Below, piece after piece: positions 29,101 through 44,100 of a DNA stretch of 64,000 nt. The position numbers were made by a program, and so were the translations under genes. This stretch comes from Sternotherus odoratus (Eukaryota > Chordata > Testudines > Kinosternidae). Numbering within the stretch: position 1 is the stretch's first letter; every line of letters starts with the position of its first letter. A model generated the notes under the pieces. That model was not told where the DNA came from, did no database searches, and worked only from the letters and a program-made list of their open reading frames with translations. The stretch is taken from the NCBI GenBank assembly GCA_032164245.1, contig JAVMKO010000006.1, positions 2,557,001 to 2,621,000 of the forward strand. Reading direction: 5' to 3'.

Positions 29101-32100
29101 TCTGATTCTTTAAAAAGTGTGTGGCAGATGAGGAACCTACAGCTGCACCAACAATTTCTGCAGAACATAAGATTTCATTTAAAACACAAGGGACTGGACT
29201 GACAAAGGAGCTTAGGCTCAGTGTTGCAGTGCCTAACTTTAGGTACCCTTCTGCTGATGGGCTACTCAGCCCTGAGTTAGCTGCCCACCTACCCTGAATA
29301 ATGCATGGGGAGAGTTAGGTGCCTGAGAATGGGATCAGCAAAAGCTGAGCAGGAACTGAGCTGGCTAATGGGAAATATTGGGATGAAATGTGGCCTAAGT
29401 TTGGTCTCTGAAAGGGACTTAAGAGCTGACCTCCATCTGTGAGTTACATCTCCTGGAGTTAGGTGCTTAAGACCTTTCTTGCTAGGGCGGGAAAAAAAGA
29501 CAGAGATAGTGCCCCCTTCTTCCCTTAGCACAATGGTTAGCATGTTCACCACAGATGTGGGAGGCTGATCTGTTAGGTAGCTTCTGAGAACATCATCTGC
29601 ATTGGGCCCTGCAGGTGAAATAGGCAGAGGAATGCCTACTTGGAGGATCCAGTCAGGGCTAAGGCATGAGCAAGGCACATGGGCATCAGGACTGAGGTAG
29701 CTTTGCATGTGGCCAGTGGTAGGTTTTTAGATGCCTGGGAACTTCAGGCGCCTACAAGGGTTAGGTGGCAGCTGAGGATCTGAATTTTTGACTTTGCCTA
29801 AGTAGCAGTTGGGTCTAGCCTTTGAGTTGTAAATCATCATTCTGAAGATTATGTAGACCAATGACCGTCTCTTTTCATGAGCTTGCAGAACTTTTTCTCG
29901 TGAAGGCTTTGCCAAGGCGCTGTTCAGTGAAACTAAAAAGACTCTACTTGCTTTTACTACAGCTGTTCAGAATTCTGTGGTTAGCATGACAGGATTATTT
30001 TGCAAAGTGAAGATGCAGCCAGGCGGATTGTATTTGAACTAGATTATTTTAAATGAAATGTTCTGCAACTCCTAAACCTTTTCCAGAGGCATCCAGTCCC
30101 CTCTGGAAATATTTTCTGTTCCTGTCTTTTACCCTACTCGTGACTTAGAACTGTCTGCCTTACTTCTATTTTGCAGTCTGTCGATTCTTCTGTTTTAATT
30201 GACTGGAAGGCAGAGTGATTACTTTGAAGTGTCTGAATTTGACACCCCACCATTGCTCAGCATCCCGTTGTGCCTGGGATCCAACCTAGCTGCCAGGACC
30301 CCTGGGATGTCGGGTAGCAGCAGGGACCTGGACGTGGGGCCAGCAGTTGGGATCCCGTGATGCGGGGGCAACATCGGAGCCCTGCATAACACATTGGGTG
30401 CTGCAGCACCCCCCACATCCCTAGTTCCCTGGGTAAACGTTTAACTGTTGTAACCAATAGAATTTTAACTAGTTACATGGTTACTGTTTTTTAAAGTTAT
30501 TTACTTAGTAAGTTTTAGTTATTAAAAGAAGCTCCCAATTTGCCTGTTGACAAAATCTAGACAGACTTCCTCAGAACAGACCTAAAGCAAAATGTGAATA
30601 GATCCTGATTCTGGGAGTAGCCATCTTCCTTTTCCACTATTAGACTAACTTAGCCCAGGCTCGTGTTTATAGTAATTAATTATACCCCTTCCCATCTAAC
30701 CATGGCTTCACTTGGTGACAGAAGGTTCCAGTATCTGATGCATTATAAGTGTGACGTTCCTCTTTAAACTTTTCATAAATCCGTTGTACCTGAATACTCC
30801 TAAAGACATGCTGTGGGCTGTATCAGCTTTCCTGGCGAATAGGTAAAGCATGTAGAATTTTATTCTTTTTAACCTTTCGTTTATTGTGGAGGATATCTGT
30901 GTACTCCCCACCCCTCCTCCTTCCACTTTCAGTGCAAGAAAGTAACAAGTAACCCTTTTGAGGGAGAAGCCTAGAGTGAGAGGACTGCAGGTCTTTAGAT
31001 GAGAGAGAACTAGGAAGACCACTCACTGAGAGAGCCAAGAGTTTCTCTTTCCTGTTAGACTCTGTATTGGTTACTTTTAGGAGTGGATCAATACGCTAAC
31101 CTGATGGGTCTTAACCTCTTCATAACCATTGTCATTAAAAATTGTTTCCTAATGTAGATGGACCTTTACCTTTTGACACACTGCCGGTTGCTAGGCAGAT
31201 TTTAAGCATTGAAATATTAGGCTGATTAGGGCAGCAGAATTCTTAGTTCATCTAAACTGTTAATTTTATTGTTAGCTCATCCTTGTATACCAACCTATGT
31301 GTTTGTTTTATCCTCCTGTTCTTGTCTGAGTTGCATCTTGTCTGAAACCTAGATTATAAATTCGCTGGGGCAGATGCTCTTTTTATTACTAGCTTTCTGG
31401 TGTCTGAGACAATGAGGCCCTAAATGTTTGGGGGGAAAATAAATGTTCATGTCCTTTGAGAAAAATTCAGTTTTGATGCAAGTATGTGAATTCCATGCTT
31501 TTCAGTGAAGCACTGACATGAGCACATGCATCTGAATTGACCATTTGTTTCCTGTACAGGGCCGGCTCTACGTTCTGTGCCACCCCAAGCAGCTCAAAAG
31601 GAAAGAAGAGTCGCTTTCGGTGGCACACCTGCAGCAGCTCCGCCAAAGGGGAGACTGTTAAGCTGCCGCAGCTGAGCCTCCAAAGCTGCTTTTCCCTCCT
31701 CGGTGGCGCGCCTGCGGCGATTCAACAGTCTTCTCTCTTTGGCGGAGCTGCCGCAGGCGTGCCACCGAAAGCCGCCTGAGCACTGCCCTGACAGCGCCCA
31801 GCATGCTGTCCCCCCACCGTTTGCAGTCCCAGGCACCTGCTTGCTACGCTGCCTGGAGCCGGTCCTGTTCTGGTACTTGTGAAGATTGTCTGCTAACTGA
31901 AAGAGATGATCAGCTCTACTTCTTTATGATGTGACTCTCTCTGGACTTGGAAAGCCAAAAAGAGAAAAGGCTTGGATGAATCTGATTTCTTAGGTTTTGA
32001 TTTTATGAAAAGTAAAACTGCAAGCTATAAAAATCACAGAAAAATATTTAGAGTAGCTGACCTCTTGTATAAATATAATGTTTAACTATTAATTTAAGGA

Positions 32101-35100
32101 CATTCCTTTGAGCTGAGTTTGTTTAAAAATTAACTTTCAGAGCAATTCAGCTACTAAAGACTTACAAAGTCAGTTTAATGTTTAATATTTACAGCTCTCT
32201 GATGGTAATGTTTTTAGGGAGGCACTATTTAGTTTTTGGTGATTATTGACTCCCAGGACTTGTATACATTAGGATAAAAGATGTGATTCTGGAATGCGTA
32301 AGCTAATGTGTTCTAAGGGTATGTCTGCACTACAAATGCTGCACCGACACAGCTGTAGGGCTGCAGCTGTGGCGTAGACTCTGCAGGGACAGATATTTTT
32401 TTTCCTGTTTGCTGAAGTAAATCTGCACATCTACAAGTGTTGGCAGCTAGGTCAACAGAAGAATTTGCCACATCTATGGAAGATGTCTAGGTTAGGCTTA
32501 GGTTGGCTTAACTATATCCTGCTGGGTGTGAAATTTCTCTCAGCCCTGAGTGATGTAGCTAGGTCATTCAGAGTTTTAGGAGTAAACCAGGGCATGTTTG
32601 AAAAGTCTTATGTACTCTGTGTTTAAGGTCTTGCCTGCGCACAAGTTGCCACAGTTTGACAAATCATTTTACTTAAACCAATGTAGCTTTTCTTTGTGGA
32701 TTCTTGTATCACTTTATCACTATGTAACTTTTGTTGGGTTCAACGTATAGCTGCAAATTTACAGATGCAAGCTAAATTCTTGTAAGTCAGGTTCAAACTG
32801 CTAAGAAGGGTAACATGAGTTGTAACATTTAAACTAAATCAGTATAAAATTACACCTCTAATTACATGAATACAAATTTGTGTGCATTACAGATCTAACA
32901 CATTCAAAGCTGGTTGAGTTATAGCCTACGGGGGGGGGGGGGGGGGGAGGTTATTGCCTTGTCTACATTACTCTACAAACATACTAGTTGGAACATGTTC
33001 GCTAACACTCTTAACAGCACCTTTCATCCAAGCCCTGTACTAGGCTGAGTGAATAATTTAGTCTCTATTCACAAATCTCAGCAGATAAGTCAAAGGTGCC
33101 AGTTCTAGTCGTTTTTGTGATACAAATGTCCACTGGGAGCTGGATTGAGACAACCTTATTCTCCATATAGACTGCCTTTTGATCATACTCCATGATCAGC
33201 TCAGTTGCCAGGTCTTATGATTTTATAGCAGTTCTCATGTTTAGTGTTTTCCTACAGCCCCAACTCCTGGAATTACATGAGAATCTCATGTTTTGTTAAA
33301 AAAATATTAATTTAGTCCAGGGTTGACAAACTGAGCCTGAGGAGGAGCCAGAATTTACTAATGAGCATTGCCAAAGAGCCACAGTAATATGTCTGCAACC
33401 CTGATCCACTATGCCCCTCCAGTGCCTCCCACCCACCGGCAGCCCTGCCAATCAGCGCTTCCTCCTCCCGCCTGCCACAGTCAGCTCTTATGCCTGTGCA
33501 GGACGCTTTGATGGTGAGGGGGAGGAGCGAGGGCATGGCAGGCTTGGGGGAGGGGCACGCGTTATGTGGGGAGGGGTGGCATGACCTGGGGTAGAGCAGA
33601 GGGTTGAGCAGTGAGCACTCTACATCACACTGGAAAGCTGACATCTGTAACTCCAGCCCCAGAGTTGGCGCCTATACTAGGAGCTGCAGATTAACTTCTG
33701 AAGAGCCGCATGTGGCTCCGGAGCCACAGGTTGACCACCTCTAGTCCTAATGCTTGAAGAGGAAACTTTGAAAATATTATCCCTAGGGGCTCAACTTTAG
33801 ATTGTAGGGTTCTGTGGGGGGTCAAGTCTGATTTATGATTTATAACACTCTGGATTGGCATTACTGCAACCAGCATGTGCTGCATTCAGGCCAGCAGAAG
33901 GCTCCATATTCCATTTATCAATCCCTTGAGCCTTCTAGTCCTTCAGTAAGCGATTATCTGAGATTTCTTCCGTTTAGCCAGGACTCTTGGAAAGCAGGAT
34001 TTGAAACATGTGTATTTAAAAAAAATACGTTTGGTGTTACATCTGGATCCCTACTCTGATTTTCTGTTTGTAATTTTAAAATTAAATTCTAAAAAATTGA
34101 AGTACCTTTACTTGCATAAAAGATTTTATTCCTGTTTGTTTGAATCTGCAGATCTGGTTTGCTTCAGAAAAGCTTATCTTAAATGTAAGGTAATTGAAAA
34201 ATGACATTTGCAAGTTACAAATAACAGAAATCAGCTGTGATTTTGAGTCCAATTCTGTGCTGTGCCTCTTAGGTCTTGGCTGCACTTGCAGCTGTAGAGC
34301 GCTTTGGGTTAAACCAGCCTTCGGAGCGCACTCTAGGGAAAGCGCTCCAGTCTCTCCACACTGTTAGCTGCAAGGGCTTTGGTGTGGCTACATTTGCAGC
34401 GGCATTGGGAGTGCTGCATTATGGACAGCTATCCCAGTGTTCAAGTGGCTGCAACATGCTTTTCAGACAGGATGGGGTGGGAGTGTGTGTAGGGGGAGAG
34501 AGCAGATTTTTGGAGTGCTGAGAGTATCCGCACATTATCTTGTAAATTCAGACCCCTATCCCCTTCCCTCCTGCCCCTCTCTCTCTGGTAAACATTTGTT
34601 TTTTTTTATTTGCCCCCTTTCAGATAAGCTGCCCACTGTCTGAAATAGAGCTCTGAACAGCCACTTCCACATTCTTCCAGCCGAGTTCAAAACAAAGGGA
34701 AGAGAGGCCACTTAAGGAGATTAGGAGGTGTTTCCAGAGTGCAGTAACATTACTACCCATTTACACTGGAGTTGCAGCGTCTCACTCAATATGCAACAGC
34801 TGTTAATCTTCTTGCAAGGTGGAGTACCAGGAGTGCTCCAGCCGGGGAGTCAGAGCGCTCTGCGTGCATTGCCAGTGTGGACAGGTTGTAAGGTAGAGTG
34901 CTCTGGGAGGCTTTATTGTGCCAGTGAAGCCAAGCCCTTAGAGGTGTGCATAGAGATTCTGGATTGGCTGGAGGCTGGTGCAGCCCATCATGTAAATTAG
35001 AGCATCCCCAAAGCTTGCTTTTATAAATGACTGCTTCCTAACTGCTGTCTCTGATCTGTGTCCGAGCCCAGAATTTTCAAGTGTCCGTATGTTGTGGAGA

Positions 35101-38100
35101 TACCACTTCCCTTCGCTTCCCCGGCATGCACAATTATACTGCTTTCACTGGGGCTTGTGAGGGTAGTGGTTTGTCAGCCCTGTATTCTTCCTTTATGTCC
35201 TGTTCACCACCAGAGTGACATATAAAGGTCAGGGCCAGGTGAGAATCTTTTGGGTTTTTTGCCATTTTCATTCATTTCATTGCATAGCTAGTTTTTGAAT
35301 GTACACATTATGAGCCGGATACATTTCACTGGATGCAGGGAGTTGTAAATTGCATGCAAACACTGTTGCACACTGAGAGCATCCAGGGTAAGATTCTGAT
35401 TCCTGACCTGTCCGCCCCCTTGTGAACTGCAGCAATGGCTGCTGGTTTCAGTGCTGTTCCTCTCAATCTGACACCACAGTTTCTAGTAAATAACACCCCC
35501 TCTGACTAGCTTGGTAATGTTACTGATCCTAAATGAAGACAGTCATTATTTGAGGGTGGCTACTAAATATCATGTTACGGTAATTAATTATGGATCCCAC
35601 TGCTTATAAAGGGAAAAAATTGAACACATTATTGATATGAATAAATGTTTCTTTCCATTTTCTTACAGTTCTGTCCATACAATGATTTCCTTCATTCTCC
35701 AAAATTAAGATCATCTCAAGGAATGCCAGTCAGTGATGATTTATTTTTTAGCCGAAAAAAAGCTTCAAGGAATTTATTTCAGAATAGTCTAGATTTTACC
35801 TCTGAGCATTCTGCTGTTTGTCCTGGTAAGTATCATTGTAGATAATTGTGTTCAAATAAGCAGATCAGTTAGTGATCAGGTGCATTTGGGAGAACTTCAT
35901 AAGACATCTGTGCTGATTCTGAGAATGTTTAATCACTTGATGATTTTTGGGTGTTTTTTTTTTTTTGGTTTTTTTTTTTTTAAAGATGAAGGCTTCAGTA
36001 TTGAGTAAATAAAAACAGTGTATTTCCTGAGCTGCAGTAAATTAGCATAGCTGTATTGAAATCATTGGTACTATGCTGATTTGCACCAACTCAGAACTAT
36101 AATCACAGATTCTTAATCCTGGTCTACATAGAAATTTTCTCTGATTTAACTAACTCTGTTTAACATCACACCTTTTATTGAATCTGTTAGCTTCTTTGTG
36201 TACACATACCAGTAGTTTCAAAGTATGCAATTTAATTTGGCCATTTAATAAATGATTAATAGGAAATAGTTCAGTTTTTTAGCAGCTAAAATGAATGATA
36301 TAATTTCAGGGTGACTGAGAGTCATGACCTTTCTCCTGATTTTAAAATGTAGAAAAAAATGCTATATCACAGTTTCTATGTAAATCAGCAAGGAAACAGT
36401 TTTGACTAGTATTCTTGCACATTGTGTAAAATATAGTTCAAACTTCAGATTGAATAATTAAAGAGCAATGGAACAATTTGAGACAATAGTGATTTATTGC
36501 CATGGAAATTGTTATAGCAAAGACCCTGTTGAACAGGAACCTTAATATATGGAGCACTGAACTATAAATTGGGCAACATGCTGCAGTGGTTACATTTGTA
36601 TACTGTAGCCTTTTCAGAAATATTTTTTTCTCGGCAGTGAAATGGTTTTCTGTTTCATATGTTCACATTTTCCCTTTTCTATTGTGTTTTTTAATAATTG
36701 GTTGGGGGTAGACATAAAACTAGAAATAGTTGGTGGTGAAAAGTGACTTTTGGAAACAGTTTTGAAGAATGAGATTTTTTTTTTCTCCTTTTAAAATTAA
36801 TTGGGAACCTTTTAAAAGATAAATTCTATAAAAGTCAATGTCAGTGCAGTGCCTAACCTCTGATAGCTATCTTTTGTATTATAATAGTGAAAAGTCACAT
36901 GGAGACACTGGGCAAGACCAAACTTGATTTGTTCCCTTTTCTTGGAAGTGCACTGTTTATATTCAACTCCCTTTGTGGAGCACTGACATATGTAGAATTC
37001 CAAGTGTATTTATTGTTACATTAAGAATTGTCATTTTGAAGAAAAACTTCTTTTTCTGTTTGAGGCATTTTTCTCCTCTTCATTTTTCCATATATCAAGA
37101 AGAAATTGTTTGGTTTTCGTTTCACCTACTACAAATCCCATTGTTGGTAATGTGCCTTGGTAGAACCACAGGCTTCTTTACATGAGTGCCAGCCATTATT
37201 CTAGCTTATGTGCATGAAGAACATTATAAGGTTGCTTAGAAACCCATGAGTGCAGCACTGAAAACTTTCAATCTTTTCATTTAGGTTTTATTATCCAAAT
37301 TTAAAAAGTTTTTAATCACTGCTAATTAATTATATTAATTTTATGACTATTAAAAGAAGGTTTTACATTTTTATTTAAGTTCTTTTAGTTGTGTTTTTAA
37401 GCTGCATATGGAGACACCTGCTGAAATTAATTTATTTTTCCTTTGGTAAGGTGTCGTGGTCTCTCATCAGCCACATATTTCAGGGAAATGTGGACAACTT
37501 GGATACTCACAGATGCGTGGAAAGAGCGGTAGTGTGGGTTCTGATTTACAACTTTTAGGATTAAATAACCAACGGCAAGATAAAGGTACCTCGGCTATAA
37601 ACATACTCCAAATTTGTGTATACCTCTTTGAGAGTCCTGTATCAGTCCTCTTAGTAAATATTTTATTTTTATTTGGATCAAATATGATCTGGCAATTTTC
37701 TCTCTTTAGTGAAAGAACATGGATGAGATGAAAAAACACAAAAAGCTTATAGTCAAAGTAGTATAACCAAACACAAATGTGGAAGTACTACAAGAAAGTA
37801 CTCCACTACATGGAAGTACCACAAGGTAGGATTCCATGGCAAGAAAGATGTGGAAAAATTGGAAATAAATTAGAAAGTGTCCAGAGGAGGGCAACAAAAA
37901 TTATTAGGGGCGTGGAGCACATGATTTATGAGGAGAGGCTGAGGGAATTTGGGATTGCTTAGTCTGCAGAAGAGAAGACTGAAGGTGGGATTTGATAGCT
38001 GCTTTCAACTACCTGAAAGGGGGTTCCAAAGAGGATGGATCTAGACTGTTCTCAGTGGTACCAGATGACAGGATAAGGTCTCAAGTTGCAATGGGAAAGG

Positions 38101-41100
38101 TTTAGGTTGGATATTAGGAAAAACTTTTTCACTAGGAGGGTGGTGAAGCACTGGAATGGGCTATCTAGGGAGGTGGTAGAATCTCCTTTCTTAGAGGTTT
38201 TTAAGGTCAGGCTTGACAAAGCCCTGGCAGGGATGATTTAGTTGGGGTTTAGTCCTACTTTGAGCAGGGGGTTGGACTAGATGACCTCTATTTTGGGTAA
38301 GCTAATTTGGAATAAAGCTCTCGTTTTGGAATAAGAGCATCCACATGTGGAGTTATTCAGGAATAGTTAATCCACTTCAAATTCACACCCTACCTTATTC
38401 TGGATTAACTCTAATGTTTTGACAAGTCCGTAACACAATAATGCTTGATTCCTCCTAAAATTAGTTTTTTTTTCCAGAGTATTTTAAAGCCTAATAGAAG
38501 GACAAGTTGGATAGAAAAAGAAGTAAAATTAAAATGCTGTTGCTTGTTAAAGAGGTTAAATAGTATAAATAATATTTTTTCATTCCTTCTAATATCAGTT
38601 TGTGCCAGCCTAAATTTTACCAAGACCCAACGAACTTTTTGCAGTCCAGCAGAGCGTACTTTGTCCTTCCCAAGTTCTAACACAAGCCAAGGGGCCTTCA
38701 TTCTTCCATCTTATCCACTCTCGTCACCTAGAAACAGTCCAAAGCACACCTCCCCTCCTGCTGAATCTCCAAAGAAGTCTCAAGATCATGCTGTTAACTT
38801 TTCAAATTCCTGGCCTCTTAAGAGCTTTGAAGGCTTGCCCAAGCCCAGTCCTCAGAAGAAGCTTCTCAATCAAAAGTCAGGAGACAATGCAGGTAAAAAT
38901 ATTGCAGAAAAATAAACATTTATGGTCACATTTTGAAAGTGGCCTTCAAAAAAGTGTACACAAAACCTGCATTTGTGTGAATGCCTTGGGAAATATGCAC
39001 TTACCCTGCCTGTGCATGTAAAGTGGGTTTTGCATATGCACTGTTATGGGCACATGGTCAAGAGCCAGCTTTTGAACATTTGGCTCTGTTTATAGATTTA
39101 AAAAAAAAATACATTTGCAGTTACATTAAATGTTCTTGCTTTTATACTCGAGCTAAGTGCGCAAATATGTAATGTACTAGGCAAGAATTATCTCACTCGG
39201 AACACATTAGTGTACCATCTATCTTCTGATTAAAAGAAGATTGTTTTTCTTTACAAGTACTATCTAAAACTCTTAAATGCAATAAAATGTCTTAATGAAT
39301 GAAATAAGAAGAAAATAATACTCATTGCATTTTGCCTTTTTTCCCTTTTAATCTTTGTTTTGAAATGTCTGTATTCAGTGACCGGTCCTCACAATTTTAC
39401 ACCTATTTAAAATCTAAGGCCAAATAATTGGAATTTTTGAGCTAATTCCATTCTCGTTTCAGCACCAGTCATTGCCTTTAATACTCCTTGTAAGCCCTTG
39501 CTAGTGCAACGTCCTTGCATAATCTTAAATTGAAATTGTTTTTAAACTTATTTAGTTAAACATTTGTCTAGACACTCTTATTTTAGGTTAAGGGCAGCTT
39601 ATTTCAGTTCTTAGGACACGTCTTCACTGGCAACATTTAACATGGCTTGTGTAGTCGCAGCACCAGTGTTGGGAGAGAGCTCTCCCAGTGCTGTTAAAAA
39701 ACAAACTCACTCCCACCTCCACCTTTACACCCCTGAGTGAGAAAGTTGCAGCGCTGTAAAGTGCCAGTGTAGACAAGCCCTTACACTGATTCTTAGGCTA
39801 TGATTACACTACACAGCTTTTAGCTGCATGGCAAAACTTTTCTCTTTCAGGTTTTTTTTAAACACTTCTGAAAGACACAAGTTTTGCCAGCGACAAGCAT
39901 CAGTGTGAACAGCATGTTGTCGGCAGGAGCATTTGCTGTCCGACAATGCAATTGCAGTGCAAATGCCGCTCCTTGGGGGTGGAAGTTTTTTGTCCACAGG
40001 AGAGCTGACAAACAGTGGCTATGATGCCTGACTTTAGTGGCACGGCTGTAACAACATAGCTGTGTCACTAAAGGCTGTGTAGTGTAGACATTTTGTTTCC
40101 TCAAAACATATTTAAAATAGACTAAGTTATATCTCCTAAGAGAGCATTCTGGACAAATGGGAAACACTTTCGTAAGCCGCTGCCAGTGGAATAAGGTTAC
40201 TGTAATGGCAGAGTGTAGGGCAGGCCTGCACAACTCGGAAAGCAGCAAGAGCCATATTACTGCAAAAAACCCAGCTGCGGGCCAAAAAGCCCCACCCTTG
40301 CCCCGCCCCCAGCTGCTTCCCACCAACCCCCCCGCTTGGCTTGCCCCACCCCTACTAACACCCCGCGGGCCACACAGTTGTGCAGGCCTGGTGTAGGGCA
40401 AAGATGCTATAAAGTTGGCAAGCAATGAAAATACCTGAGGAGCTAGAAGATGTTCAATATAGTATCGTTTAACATATTTTGTAAAACAAACTGAAACACA
40501 ATATTGAAAAACATGGATGAATAACTAAACTATCAAAGGCTTACTTTTGGCAGTTCTTTATGACCTTTCACATATTATAAGTAAGGCCCTATCAAATTCA
40601 GGGTCCATTTTGGTCTATTTCACAGTCATGGGATTTTTGAAATCGTCAATTTCATGATTTCAGCTATTTAAACCTGAAATTTCAAGGTGTTGTAATTTTA
40701 GGGGTCCTGGCCCACAAAGGAGTTGGGGGTGGGAGGTGTTGTGGTACTGCTACCCTTACTTTTACGCTGCTTCGTGCAGAGTTGGGCACCTGGCCAACAC
40801 TCTCACTCTCTGGCCATGCAGTTCTGAAGATAGCTCAGAAGTAAGGGTGGCAATACTATACCCCTCCCATTCCCCAATAACTGCAACCCCCCTGCAACTC
40901 CCTTTTGGGTCAGGACCTCCATTTTGAGAAAGACTTGTCTCCCCTGCGAAATCTATATCATATAGGGTAAAAGCACACAAAGGACCGGATTTGACGGTCC
41001 GTGACACATTTTTCATGGCTGTGAATTTGGTAGGGGCCTAATCATAAGTAATTTACCTAGCAATAGATAATTGGATGATCTGTATGCTTTGGAGAAAGCT

Positions 41101-44100
41101 AGTTCCTTTGACCAGTATCTTCTTGAGTTACATTGTCATCTCCTTAGTAAAGACAGACAGACACAAGCCTGGCATTCTTTATGCGTACACTCTTCCCACT
41201 TTCTGTTGTTTGAAACAGAAACTGCTTTTGGTAGCTGTTCTAGAAAAGCGAAGATGGCTGGATTTTTTAAAAACAGAAAGTACTTAATACTGTTAATCCT
41301 TTAAAAATAGCTTTTGAATAATCAATGAAATATCTTTTTACCAGATAAAGTTGTATAGAAGTTGAAGAAAAAGAACAGCATGGTGGGATATTTAAAAATA
41401 AATAAAATAAAATAAAAAATTAGTCATACAAACATTTATTTTTCTCCACCTGTATAGTTTTAATTCAGGAATTCACACTCAAAATCCATTGTGAGTTACT
41501 GAATTTTGAAACTTTCAAGTAATTGAAAACCTGGAATAAAAAAGTAAGGATTATGCATCACAAAATGTACTTCGATTAATTTTGTCAACTGTAATTTAAT
41601 ATTAATTATTTCATACTTCATGGTATGCTGATATACTTTAGCATATTTTGAAAAAATAATTACATCTTAGTAATATGAGACTTTTTTTTTTCCAGAGAGG
41701 TATTTAGATATGGCCAATTTTATGTGAAGATTATAAAGTATGTGAACAAATAAGTATGATTTAGTAGGGTTTACTGTACATCAATAAATAGAATTATGAA
41801 ATCTCAAAAGAGGGGCCTAAACAAATTTATGCATCTTATTGGTGTCATTAGATTTCTGTACATCTGTGTCACGAGCTATTTATTTGCATATTCTCTGTGC
41901 AACAAAATTTCCTAGTGAAAATGCTGTGCTGCTTCAACCAAAATTGTCCTTAACATATTTATATAATTTAACTGTATTTCACAAATGTGTATTTAGTAAG
42001 AAAATAATCACCTCTTTAAAAATTTTTTTGCTGTGTTTCAGGAAGATTGACTAAGTGTTTTATCCTAATGAGTGGTGTGTTCCCACCATTTTTCTGAAAT
42101 GGTGACATATGTCTGTATCTTACCCAGGGGAAAATTCACAGGAGAAGCAGTCTCCAATTCAGCTTAAACCAGCTTTGGTGAGATCACCAGCTTCACGGAG
42201 AGGATTGAATGGGACCAAACCTGTCCCCCCAATACCAAGGGGGACAAGCCCAGTGCCTGATAAATCTGAGTTAAACACACGGAGACAGAAAAATGAAGAG
42301 TCTGAGGATATTTGGAAGAGTGAAAAAGACAAGAAACTTGCAGCTGATCTTTCAGAATTAAATGTCAATGATAAGGAGTCAGATCAGGAAGAGGTTGGAT
42401 TTAAATGTGATTTTACATACATTAAAAAGATGCTAACATACACATTTTACAAACAAACAAACAATCCAACCCCACCCCCCACCAAATCCAAGTCCTTTTA
42501 AAACCTCTGGTGTAGGAAAAAACCCAACATGTTCACTGCTGTACTTTTTGTGATCATGTCATGAATACTGGAAGACTACATTAAGATTGTTATGTGTCTG
42601 GTAAAAACTAACTAAAGCAATAAGTCAGAATTGAGGGACACACTCTGTGCCTTGGGCATATCCTCATTTACTTACCTATTTTGAGGTTCTCCAATCAGTA
42701 TGTTGACCTTCTCCATTATAGTACCACGGCATGGGTTAAACTACACAACCTCAACTTTGATTTTGTCCAAGGTGAAACCACAGTGCTACCCTTAATGTAG
42801 GACTTAAATAATTAATCCTTTATTTTTAGAAGTTTTATGGAAAATACCAAAACGCCAAGCTCTTGACTACTGTGACTTCTACTTAACTTCCAGAAATCTC
42901 TTGTTCAAACTGTGTTCACTTGTAAAATTTGTTGAAGTTCACTGTCACTGATGCAGCCCAGTACGTCCTTGCTGCAGCTCCTTTGACACATGCTTAAATT
43001 TCCATGGCGTAAAATGAGAAAACCTGATCTAAAATATTAATTAGATGAATTAGGGTGTCACCTATGGAGTCATTCCAGTGTGTATCATGTCAGTCCATAA
43101 TGTGGAGCCATTATGATGTTAACACAGCTGTAATACAGAATCCATATTAAACAGGAGGTATATATCATGCCTGATTTGGCTCTCCGCAGGGGATGGATAA
43201 ACACACCTTGTATGGAAAATTGTAATGCATCTTCAGTACAGTTAAGTTAAAGCTTCATTTTATATTATCATTTTTAAATAATTTTTATCCAGTGAGGTTT
43301 CATCCTCTGAAAATCACGAACTCGTGTATAAAAAGAAAGAAAAGCAGAACCTTAAGTTAGAGATTAAAGCAATCTGAAAATATATCTACCATGCTAAGAG
43401 TCACTGAAGCTGGGGTGGCAGTGGGGTGGGTGTCTGAATTTGCATCTTTTACTCCCAAGATCTCAAAAAACCCCAACTCTCCGCCCCCCCTTCCCCAGGG
43501 TCACTAGTGAAGAGGCACAGATGCATGCCAAGTACCCCATAGTCAAATTAATCCTAGCTGTCTATTTAAATTCCTGTGGCTCTCAAAAATCTATGGGTTG
43601 GTCTCCATCTTTAATTCTTAAAGATGGTGTTTTGGGGCTAAGGGAGGAGGGGCTTCTGAGCCTGCTGGGTTTGATGAGAAGGTGCTTTTGAGCCTCAGGG
43701 TGGGGTGGGTAGGTGGGGAGTCAGGGGTTTCTGAGCAGTGAGGTTTGATTGGAGGAAGCTCCAGAGAATGTGGGGAGCTCTGAACCACAAGTGGGTCGGG
43801 AGGGTTGATTGTGGGAGAATGGGGTGAGCTGGCAAATGAAGGTGTGAGTATGAATTCTTTGGTGTGCGTGAGTGTGGGGAAGTCACTAAGGAGAGAAGAG
43901 AAAGTGAATAGGACAAAACAGCAAGGGGGTCCCAGTTAGAAATACTGTTTTCTCCCACCCTTTACTGTAGTTTGCCCCAACCTACCTCCAGAACAGCTTT
44001 GCAGAACATAACTAGATATTATGTGCATAGAGCCATTTGGGTTTGCATTGGCTGTACTATTAAATTGTGCATGTCTGTTTCACTTTATATCTCTGACATT

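Larger units (their letters stand above)
23178..35668 (+). other. TOGARAM1: TOGARAM1 intron 1
   Basis: The 12.5-kb intron contains a sense CR1 LINE (23655-26838), a fold-back (27036-27450), several unclassified repeats (28.98-30.5 kb), hAT elements (31557-31867, 33318-33742), a MITE (32314-32593) and a Harbinger-like element (34272-34937). In 27490-28985, 30510-31556 and 34941-35668 nothing specific was recognised. A poly-G run of about 18 lies at 32932-32949. Confidence 0.9.
38893..42127 (+). other. TOGARAM1: TOGARAM1 intron 4
   Basis: Holds four DNA transposons in a row between 39.6 and 41.05 kb. The flanks 38893-39600 and 41050-42127 are AT-rich with no gene or clear repeat. Confidence 0.88.

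Noticed and set aside
33311..33747. Exact TSD for the 33.3-kb hAT element
   Set aside because: TTTAGTCC/TCTAGTCC fits only if the usual terminal C is dropped at one end; left unresolved.
42394..42501. Exon 5 frame continuing past the donor as a real C-terminus
   Set aside because: The added residues match nothing, and exon 6 joins in phase with strong homology.
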